Positions 57,026-64,000 of a DNA stretch of 64,000 bases are shown in pieces; the stretch's first letter is position 1, and each line of letters starts with the position of its first letter. The DNA lies in NCBI RefSeq assembly GCF_003987175.1, contig NZ_PIPM01000010.1:1-64000 (forward strand). Reading direction: 5' to 3'. The notes under the pieces were generated by a model, which was not told the origin of the DNA, searched no databases, and worked only from the letters and a program-made list of their open reading frames with translations. This DNA comes from Aliidiomarina sanyensis (GTDB taxonomy: Bacteria > Pseudomonadota > Gammaproteobacteria > Enterobacterales > Alteromonadaceae). The translations under genes and the position numbers were made by a program.

Positions 57026-58171
57026 TTAGCTCAGTGAAGCCTGAATTGCCTCCACTTTATCGGTGCGCTCCCATGGGAACTCGTCCCGGCCGAAATGGCC
57101 GTACGCTGCAGTCGGCAAGTAAATGGGTCGCTCAAGGTTGAGCATTTGCAAAATGCCATACGGGCGCAAGTCAAAATGCTCGCGCACGATACGAATCAAG
57201 GTTTCTTCGTCGTACTGGCTCGTTCCGAAGGTTTCGATGGAAATCGAAGTTGGTTCAGCTACACCGATCGCGTAAGAAACTTGCAGCTCAAGACGTTCCG
57301 CCAAACCAGCCGCGACGAGGTTCTTGGCCACATAACGCGCTGCATAGGCGGCACTGCGGTCAACTTTTGATGGATCTTTTCCAGAAAAAGCACCCCCACC
57401 ATGACGCGCCATCCCGCCGTAGGTATCGACAATAATTTTACGTCCCGTAAGGCCGCAATCTCCCATGGGACCACCAATGACAAAGCGACCCGTTGGGTTG
57501 ATGTGGATTTGGGTTGCCTTGGTCAACCATTCCTCCGGTAAGACCGGCTTGATAATGGTTTCCATCACATCTTGACGCAATTGCTCAAGAGAAATTTCCG
57601 GCGCGTGTTGCGTTGAGAGTACGATGGCATCGATTCCAACCGGCTTGCCATCTTCATAGATAAAGGTGAGTTGGCTTTTGGCATCCGGACGCAACCACGG
57701 CAGCTCGCCACGACGCACTTCGGCCTGACGTTGCACAAGCTTGTGTGCATACATAATCGGTGCCGGCATCAGCGCTTCGGTTTCGTTTGTGGCATAACCA
57801 AACATTAACCCTTGGTCGCCGGCTCCTTGATCTTCTGGACGCTCACGATCAACACCTTGGTTGATATCGGGGGATTGTTTCCCAATGGCGTTGAGAACCG
57901 CACAACTGTCGGCATCGAACCCCATGTCAGAGTGGGTATAACCAATTTTACGGACGGTATTTCGGGTCAGTTCTTCGATATCAACCCACGCATTGGTGTT
58001 GATCTCTCCACCGACCAAAACCATGCCGGTTTTGACGTAGGTTTCGCAAGCGACACGCGCCCGCGGATCTTGTTCAAGAATCGCGTCGAGGACCGCATCG
58101 GAAATTTGGTCGGCAATTTTATCAGGATGTCCCTCTGAGACAGATTCGGAAGTAAACAAGTGTCGTGCCAT
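57026..58171 (-). CDS. metK: S-adenosylmethionine synthetase
   Basis: 381 residues, usual length. It makes SAM from methionine and ATP. Motifs: [32 protein letters not shown], and the phosphate-binding [16 protein letters not shown]. The start at 58171 matches the family ([17 protein letters not shown]). A MetJ-type operator sits inside its promoter. Confidence 0.98.
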   Translation of the reverse strand: MARHLFTSESVSEGHPDKIADQISDAVLDAILEQDPRARVACETYVKTGMVLVGGEINTNAWVDIEELTRNTVRKIGYTHSDMGFDADSCAVLNAIGKQSPDINQGVDRERPEDQGAGDQGLMFGYATNETEALMPAPIMYAHKLVQRQAEVRRGELPWLRPDAKSQLTFIYEDGKPVGIDAIVLSTQHAPEISLEQLRQDVMETIIKPVLPEEWLTKATQIHINPTGRFVIGGPMGDCGLTGRKIIVDTYGGMARHGGGAFSGKDPSKVDRSAAYAARYVAKNLVAAGLAERLELQVSYAIGVAEPTSISIETFGTSQYDEETLIRIVREHFDLRPYGILQMLNLERPIYLPTAAYGHFGRDEFPWERTDKVEAIQASLS

Positions 58172-58258
58172 AATTTTTTCAACTCGCAAATAAAAGAAAG
58201 ACCGGTTTTTGCCGGCACTTTTAGGATTGGGGCAGAGTGTACCCGAAACTCAATTCAA

Positions 58259-58289
58259 TATCTAGTTTAGACGTCTATCTGTCTAAACG
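58259..58289 (-). promoter_or_regulatory. metK promoter with MetJ-like operator
   Basis: On the minus strand TTTAGA (58282-58287), 17-nt spacer, TAGATA (58259-58264). The spacer contains a perfect met box AGACGTCT (58269-58276), adjoined by imperfect boxes on each side (TCTAGTTT, ATCTGTCT), and the larger inverted repeat GTTTAGAC/GTCTAAAC covers 58266-58289. This is the arrangement of MetJ repression of methionine genes. Confidence 0.75.
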
Positions 58290-58416
58290 TTTTTATTTTG
58301 TTGCACATCAGCGGCCACAGGTATTTGCCTGTCATGGCTGAATGATGGACAATACGCGCGCTAGGGGTTTACGTGCCCACCCGTCTAAATGATCATCGAA
58401 CTGTGAGGAGCCACTG

Positions 58417-60408
58417 ATGTCAGATCGCCGTTATCTCGCCAACGCAACTCGTGCATTAAGCATGGATGCTGTCCAGAAAGCCAAGTCGGGTCATCCCGGC
58501 GCTCCAATGGGAATGGCGGATATCGCCGAGGTGTTGTGGCGTGACTATATGTCGCACAATCCAGTGAACCCCACCTGGGCGAATCGCGATCGCTTCGTCT
58601 TATCGAATGGGCATGGTTCGATGCTAATTTACTCATTGCTGCACCTGACAGGCTATGCGGTGAGCATTGAGGATCTTAAGAATTTCCGTCAACTGCATAG
58701 TAAAACGCCGGGCCACCCAGAGTATGGGTACACGCCGGGCGTTGAAACCACGACAGGCCCATTGGGTCAGGGGGTTTCGAATGCAGTTGGGATGGCCATT
58801 GCGGAAAAAGTATTGGCCGCACAATTTAACCAACCGAACTTTCCGATCGTCGACCATTACACTTATACCTTCTTGGGCGATGGCTGTCTGATGGAAGGGA
58901 TTTCTCATGAAGTCTGTTCACTGGCGGGCACTCTGGGCCTTGGCAAACTGATTGCGTTTTATGACGACAACGGTATTTCGATTGATGGTGAAGTGGAAGG
59001 ATGGTTTACCGACGATACGGTTAAGCGCTTCGAGTCGTACGGCTGGCAGGTGATTGCTGATGTGGACGGCCACGACAGCGAAGCAGTGCGCGCTGCAATT
59101 GAGAGTGCGCGTGCGGATACGACACGGCCGACCCTCATTTGTTGCAAAACCGTCATTGGCTTCGGAGCGCCAAACAAGCAGGGCACCGAGAGCTGCCACG
59201 GCGCACCACTTGGGGATGATGAAATCGCTGCAACCCGGGAAGCCCTAGGCTGGTCCCATGGGCCATTTGAGGTTCCAGAAGACGTTTATGCTGCTTGGTC
59301 AGCGCAAGAGCGTGGTAACCAAGCCGAGCACGCCTGGAATGATTTATTTGCAGCTTACGCCGATGCCCACCCTGAACTTGCCGCTGAGTTCAAGCGCCGA
59401 ATGGCCGGTGAGTTACCGAAGAATTGGGCGGCCGATGCCCAAGCGTATGTCGAAAAATTGCAAGCAAACCCAGAAAAAGTGGCAACCCGCAAAGCGTCAC
59501 AGAACGCATTAAATGCCTTCGGGCCGCTACTGCCTGAATTGCTCGGTGGCTCAGCGGATCTTGCGGGTTCCAATCTCACCATTTGGAAAGACTCCAAACC
59601 CCTGACCCATGATGATGCGAGTGGAAACTACATTTTCTATGGCGTGCGTGAGTTCGGGATGTCAGCCATTATGAACGGCATTCAGCTGCACGGTGGCTTC
59701 CGTCCATACGGTGCAACCTTCTTAATGTTTATGGAATACGCCCGCAATGCGGTGCGAATGGCTGCCTTGATGAAGCAGCCTGTCATTCATGTCTACACCC
59801 ATGACTCCATTGGTTTGGGGGAAGACGGCCCGACGCATCAGCCAGTGGAGCAGTTAGCAAACCTCCGTCTGACACCCAATATCCAAACCTGGCGCCCGTG
59901 CGACCAAGTGGAATCGGCTGTCGCATGGCAAGCTGCGGTCGAGCGGACCGACGGTCCAACATGTTTGATTTTTACCCGTCAGGGTGTGGCGCAAATGGCC
60001 CGAAATAAAGACCAGCTCGCAAATGTGCGTAAAGGTGGTTATGTCTTGAAGGACTTTGGAAGCGATCCGCAATTGATTCTGATCGCCACCGGCTCAGAGG
60101 TAGAGCTGGCGATGAAGGCCGCGGAAGCTTTACACGCAGAGGGGCAGACCGTGCGTGTGGTCTCAATGCCTTCCACCTGCGTATTTGACCAACAAGATAA
60201 AGCCTATCGTGACTCCGTGCTACCACCACAGGTACGTCGCCGGGTTGCGATCGAAGCGGGTATTGCCGATTTCTGGCACAAGTACACGGGCTTTGAAGGG
60301 GCAGTGGTCGGTATGACGAGCTTTGGTGAGTCGGCACCGGCGGATGAACTGTTTGCACACTTCGGCTTCACGGTCGACAACGTCGTGGCAACCGCCAAGG
60401 CACTTTGA
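58417..60408 (+). CDS. tkt: Transketolase
   Basis: 663 residues, usual length. It moves two-carbon units in the pentose phosphate pathway with ThDP. ThDP motif [12 protein letters not shown]...[10 protein letters not shown]-terminal [18 protein letters not shown], and [14 protein letters not shown] are present. GAGGAG lies 8 nt before the ATG. It is followed by epd at 13 nt, a likely operon start of tkt-epd-pgk-fba. Confidence 0.98.
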   Translation: MSDRRYLANATRALSMDAVQKAKSGHPGAPMGMADIAEVLWRDYMSHNPVNPTWANRDRFVLSNGHGSMLIYSLLHLTGYAVSIEDLKNFRQLHSKTPGHPEYGYTPGVETTTGPLGQGVSNAVGMAIAEKVLAAQFNQPNFPIVDHYTYTFLGDGCLMEGISHEVCSLAGTLGLGKLIAFYDDNGISIDGEVEGWFTDDTVKRFESYGWQVIADVDGHDSEAVRAAIESARADTTRPTLICCKTVIGFGAPNKQGTESCHGAPLGDDEIAATREALGWSHGPFEVPEDVYAAWSAQERGNQAEHAWNDLFAAYADAHPELAAEFKRRMAGELPKNWAADAQAYVEKLQANPEKVATRKASQNALNAFGPLLPELLGGSADLAGSNLTIWKDSKPLTHDDASGNYIFYGVREFGMSAIMNGIQLHGGFRPYGATFLMFMEYARNAVRMAALMKQPVIHVYTHDSIGLGEDGPTHQPVEQLANLRLTPNIQTWRPCDQVESAVAWQAAVERTDGPTCLIFTRQGVAQMARNKDQLANVRKGGYVLKDFGSDPQLILIATGSEVELAMKAAEALHAEGQTVRVVSMPSTCVFDQQDKAYRDSVLPPQVRRRVAIEAGIADFWHKYTGFEGAVVGMTSFGESAPADELFAHFGFTVDNVVATAKAL

Positions 60409-60421
60409 TAGGAGAAGTTCT

Positions 60422-61465
60422 TTGAACGCAGCGCAGTATTCGAACCCGAGAATTCGGGTTGCCATTAATGGATTTGGCCGAATTGGCCGTTCTGTGCTGC
60501 GCGCTTGGGTTGAGTCTGGCTGGTATCAGCATATCGATATCGTTGCCATCAATGAGCCGGCCACCATTGAAGGAATGGCGCATTTGCTGCAGTACGACTC
60601 CACGCATGGACGATTTGCTGCTGAGGTGCGGGTCCGGGATCAGATGCTTTGTATCGGTGAAGCCACGATTCAAGTGCTGCACCGAACTGAAATTCACGAT
60701 CTGCCTTGGCACGCACTCGATATTGATGTGGTATTGGAATGTTCTGGGGTCTTCGGTGCGCGAAGCGATGGTGAAGCGCATCTTGCCGCTGGAGCCAAGC
60801 GAGTGCTTTTCTCGCATCCTGCATCGCCTGATGTGGATTTCACGTTGATTCAAGGGATCAACCACGCAGAACTCACGGCAGAGCATCGAATTATCTCGAA
60901 CGGCTCCTGCACGACCAACTGTATTGTGCCGGTCATTAAAGTGCTCGATGACGCATTCGGTGTTGATAGCGGCACCATTACGACAATCCATTCGTCGATG
61001 AATGACCAACAAGTGATCGATGCATATCATGACAATCTGCGTTTGGCGCGCGCAGCATCGCAAAGTATTATCCCCGTCGATACGCGTTTGGCGCGCGGAA
61101 TCGAACGGATACTTCCAAAGTTTGCTGGCCGCTTTGAAGCCATTGCGGTGCGCGTCCCGACCACAAATGTGACGGCCATGGATTTAAGTGTCACACTCAC
61201 CAGCAACGTTGATATTGCAACGGTGAATGCGGCGTTGCAGGCCGCGAGCCAACGTATTCTTCCCGGTATTCTTGGATATACTGAGTTGCCATTGGTTTCG
61301 TCGGATTTTAATCACGACCCTCGCTCTGCCATAGTGGATGGGACCCAGACTCGGGTGAGTCATCGCCAGCTCGTTAAAGTACTCGCATGGTGCGACAACG
61401 AGTGGGGTTTTGCGAATCGAATGTTAGAAAGCACGGCAGGCATTGGTGCCGTGCTTTCACACTAA
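60422..61465 (+). CDS. epd: Erythrose-4-phosphate dehydrogenase, TTG start
   Basis: 347 residues of the GAPDH family. Epd oxidises erythrose-4-phosphate for PLP synthesis. NAD-binding [16 protein letters not shown] at 13-28, catalytic Cys163 in [14 protein letters not shown] and the Epd-type [18 protein letters not shown] (GAPDH has a different HTYTxxQ-type segment). The TTG at 60422 has AGGAG 7 nt upstream, directly after tkt, so it is chosen over frames starting inside tkt. Confidence 0.9.
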   Translation: MNAAQYSNPRIRVAINGFGRIGRSVLRAWVESGWYQHIDIVAINEPATIEGMAHLLQYDSTHGRFAAEVRVRDQMLCIGEATIQVLHRTEIHDLPWHALDIDVVLECSGVFGARSDGEAHLAAGAKRVLFSHPASPDVDFTLIQGINHAELTAEHRIISNGSCTTNCIVPVIKVLDDAFGVDSGTITTIHSSMNDQQVIDAYHDNLRLARAASQSIIPVDTRLARGIERILPKFAGRFEAIAVRVPTTNVTAMDLSVTLTSNVDIATVNAALQAASQRILPGILGYTELPLVSSDFNHDPRSAIVDGTQTRVSHRQLVKVLAWCDNEWGFANRMLESTAGIGAVLSH

Positions 61466-61500
61466 ATATATTTTTAAGCGCGTCAGAAAGGAAACGTACC

Positions 61501-62685
61501 ATGACCATTAAAATGATGACCGATTTTGATCTTCGCGGGAAACGCGTCCTGATCCGTGAGGACCTCAACGTCCCCGTGCAGGCAGGAAAAGTAACCTCAG
61601 ATGCCCGCTTGCGTGCAGCGCTCCCAACACTGCAAAGTGCCTTGGAACAAGGAGCAAAGGTCATGGTCATGTCGCACCTTGGACGCCCTGAAGAAGGGCA
61701 GTACGACGAAGCATACTCCATGGCCCCGGTCGTGAAGTACCTAGCAGAAGCGTTATCATTCCCGGTGCGCCTTGAATCCAATTACCTCGACGGTGTCGAA
61801 GTAGCGGGAGGCGAGCTGGTGGTGTTCGAAAACGTACGCTTTAACGTCGGTGAGAAGAAGAATGATCCCAGTCTTGCTAAAAAATTAGCTGCACTGTGTG
61901 ACATCTTCGTCATGGATGCGTTTGGTACTGCCCATCGAGCGCAAGCATCGACTTACGGCGTAGCTCAGTATGCGCCGGTTGCCTGTGCTGGGCCACTGCT
62001 CGCAGCGGAGCTCGAAGCGCTCGAGAAAGCGTTAGAGAATCCGAAGCGCCCCTTGGTAGCGATCGTCGGTGGCTCCAAGGTATCGACCAAGCTTACAGTC
62101 TTAAACTCGTTGGTGCGCAAAGTCGACCAGTTGATTGTCGGTGGCGGGATTGCCAATACTTTTATCGCAGCGGCGGGGCATGATGTCGCCAAGTCACTAT
62201 ATGAACCGGATTTAGTGAGTGAAGCGTCCCGTTTGTTCGAGTCGTCGAAAACACGTGGCGCAACGATTCCGGTTCCAACCGATGTGGTGGTTGGTGATCG
62301 TTTCAGTGAAGATGCGACAGCGAGTATTAAGTCCGTTTCAGACGTCAGCGGAGATGATCAAATCTTTGATGTGGGTCCTGAAACTGCAAAAGCACTTGCA
62401 AAGATGCTTGAAAATGCCGGTACCATTGTTTGGAATGGCCCTGTTGGGGTGTTTGAGTTTGACCAGTTTGGCGAGGGGACACGGCTCTTAGCGGAAGCGA
62501 TCGCCAACAGCAACGCATTTTCAATCGCTGGCGGTGGTGATACGCTAGCAGCAATCGACAAGTACGGAATTGCTGACAAAATTTCCTATATTTCGACCGG
62601 TGGCGGTGCATTCCTTGAGTTTTTGGAAGGCAAAAAACTACCCGCGGTCTCTATTTTAGAAGCCCGGGGCAGCGAAGCGCATTAA
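61501..62685 (+). CDS. pgk: Phosphoglycerate kinase
   Basis: 394 residues, usual length. Conserved: [57 protein letters not shown], and [23 protein letters not shown] precedes ATG 61501. It follows epd by 35 nt and fba follows by 88 nt. Confidence 0.97.
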   Translation: MTIKMMTDFDLRGKRVLIREDLNVPVQAGKVTSDARLRAALPTLQSALEQGAKVMVMSHLGRPEEGQYDEAYSMAPVVKYLAEALSFPVRLESNYLDGVEVAGGELVVFENVRFNVGEKKNDPSLAKKLAALCDIFVMDAFGTAHRAQASTYGVAQYAPVACAGPLLAAELEALEKALENPKRPLVAIVGGSKVSTKLTVLNSLVRKVDQLIVGGGIANTFIAAAGHDVAKSLYEPDLVSEASRLFESSKTRGATIPVPTDVVVGDRFSEDATASIKSVSDVSGDDQIFDVGPETAKALAKMLENAGTIVWNGPVGVFEFDQFGEGTRLLAEAIANSNAFSIAGGGDTLAAIDKYGIADKISYISTGGGAFLEFLEGKKLPAVSILEARGSEAH

Positions 62686-62773
62686 GCGGTCTGGGTGGGG
62701 TGCAGGCACACCCTGTGATTACTGAGTTATACAAGAGATTGAAATACACAAGAGAAAGATAAGGAGTTCTCCC

Positions 62774-63838
62774 ATGGCATTAATTTCCATGCGTCAAATG
62801 CTCGATCATGCAGCAGAGTTCGGCTACGGAGTGCCGGCATTTAATGTAAACAACCTCGAGCAAATGCGCGCGATTATGATGGCGGCTGACGAAACCGATA
62901 GCCCGGTCATTGTGCAGGCCTCGGCTGGCGCGCGAAAGTACGCAGGAGCGCCATTTTTGCGTCACCTTATTTTAGCGGCGATCGAAGAGTGGCCGCATAT
63001 TCCCGTGGTGATGCACCAAGATCACGGGACCTCTCCCGCCGTGTGCCAACGTTCCATCCAGTTGGGCTTCAGCTCAGTCATGATGGATGGCTCATTGCGT
63101 GAAGATGGCAAAACACCGGCGGACTATGACTACAATGTAGACGTCACCCGCAAAGTAGTTGAGATGGCCCACGCGTGTGGTGTTTCGGTTGAGGGTGAAC
63201 TCGGTTGTCTTGGCTCACTTGAGACAGGTCAGGCAGGTGAAGAGGATGGTGTAGGTGCTGAAGGTACCTTGAGCCACGATCAGCTTCTGACCGATCCAGA
63301 GGAAGCGGCGGATTTTGTGAAAGCAACCCAAGTGGACGCGCTTGCAATTGCGTGTGGTACGTCACACGGTGCTTACAAGTTTACCCGTCCGCCAACGGGC
63401 GATATTCTGGATATTAACCGAATTAAAGAAATTCATGCGCGTATCCCAAACACACACTTGGTAATGCATGGTTCTTCATCGGTTCCTCAAGAGTGGCTTG
63501 CCATCATTAATGAATTCGGTGGGGATATCCCAGAGACTTACGGTGTTCCGGTTGAGCAAATCCAAGAGGGGATTCGCCACGGTGTTCGCAAGGTCAACAT
63601 CGATACCGACTTGCGTCTTGCATCGACCGGTGCAATTCGTCGCTACCTCGATAAAAACAAGGCTGAGTTTGATCCACGCAAATATCTGCAAGAGTCGACC
63701 AAAGCCATGTACGAGATCTGTAAAGCGCGTTATGAAGCATTTGGTACTGCGGGCAATGCAAGCAAGATCAAGCCGATCTCCCTCGAGGAGATGTTCGTGA
63801 AGTACGAAAAAGGTTTGTTGCACGCCACAGTTAAGTAA
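62774..63838 (+). CDS. fba: Class II fructose-bisphosphate aldolase, Calvin type
   Basis: 354 residues. Zinc-dependent aldolase joining DHAP and [52 protein letters not shown] and [12 protein letters not shown] supply zinc and phosphate ligands. The sequence is of the CbbA-like subtype (subgroup B), not the E. coli FbaA subtype, although the tkt-epd-pgk-fba order is that of E. coli. AAGGAG is 7 nt before the ATG. Confidence 0.96.
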   Translation: MALISMRQMLDHAAEFGYGVPAFNVNNLEQMRAIMMAADETDSPVIVQASAGARKYAGAPFLRHLILAAIEEWPHIPVVMHQDHGTSPAVCQRSIQLGFSSVMMDGSLREDGKTPADYDYNVDVTRKVVEMAHACGVSVEGELGCLGSLETGQAGEEDGVGAEGTLSHDQLLTDPEEAADFVKATQVDALAIACGTSHGAYKFTRPPTGDILDINRIKEIHARIPNTHLVMHGSSSVPQEWLAIINEFGGDIPETYGVPVEQIQEGIRHGVRKVNIDTDLRLASTGAIRRYLDKNKAEFDPRKYLQESTKAMYEICKARYEAFGTAGNASKIKPISLEEMFVKYEKGLLHATVK

Positions 63839-63861
63839 TTGGAATGACGACCGATAATCAG

Positions 63862-63899
63862 ACCACCGGCGTGTAAATGTCGGTGGTTTTTTGCTTTTT
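63862..63899 (+). terminator. Terminator after fba
   Basis: ACCACCG and CGGTGGT form a 7-bp stem with a 12-nt loop, followed by TTTTTTGCTTTTT. The last 100 nt of the window after this hold no recognisable gene. Confidence 0.8.
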
Positions 63900-64000
63900 G
63901 GGTACGAAACCCTTTAAAAATTCGGTAAAATGCATACGATTCGGCAAAATAAAGATAATTCTCAGGGGGCCCTGGTGCTTAGACACGCGTGCAAAAATCG

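Overview
The window reads as a chromosomal segment of a marine-type gammaproteobacterium. Gene order matches Escherichia coli blocks (mrcB-hrpB-sfsA-dksA-gluQ-pcnB-folK-panB-panC; apaH-apaG-rsmA-pdxA-surA-lptD-djlA-rluA; rsmE-gshB-yqgE-ruvX; metK, tkt-epd-pgk-fba). Gene content (PanP instead of PanD, AmgK/MurU recycling, DUF3718, TIGR04219 and PepQ proteins) points to Alteromonadales, perhaps Idiomarinaceae. The family-level placement is inference from protein character only.

Layout. 1-936: 3' end of a 5S rRNA, two copies of its terminator, and an array of 65-bp tandem repeats carrying a REP-like palindrome. 937-8430: the most accessory-looking part, an envelope cluster with a TonB-dependent receptor, a YbjN-domain protein, a small membrane protein, a PCu(A)C copper chaperone, a small outer-membrane beta-barrel, and (minus strand) an ABC ATPase, an FtsX-type permease with a very histidine-rich insert, and a DUF3299 protein. 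8467-16673: ppa, fbp, mpl, ubiX, and a coupled yadG-yadH-TrmB-like-panP run. 16681-28991: pantothenate/folate genes, pcnB with an apparent AUU start, gluQ, dksA, sfsA, pepB, hrpB, mrcB. 29001-37034: malic enzyme, hemL, pyrB, hemJ-like, DUF6776, erpA, DUF3718, pepQ. 37038-50602: anmK, mepM-like, tyrS, the apaH-to-lptD block, amgK-murU, a short DjlA-like protein, rluA. 50790-56921: phoH, ruvX-yqgE-gshB-rsmE, and an ABC-2 exporter pair. 57026-63838: metK under a MetJ-like operator and the tkt-epd-pgk-fba run.

How they work together. Several genes converge on the envelope: Mpl, AnmK, AmgK and MurU form a muropeptide recycling route that bypasses de novo UDP-MurNAc synthesis, with PBP1b, a MepM-like hydrolase, SurA and LptD building the wall and outer membrane. 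PanP, PanC and PanB together supply pantothenate from aspartate and ketoisovalerate. The tkt-epd-pgk-fba genes and fbp serve central carbon flow and, through Epd, PLP supply; PdxA lies in the same PLP pathway. Nearly all genes are ordinary housekeeping genes. The first 8.5 kb is where unexplained biology is most likely.
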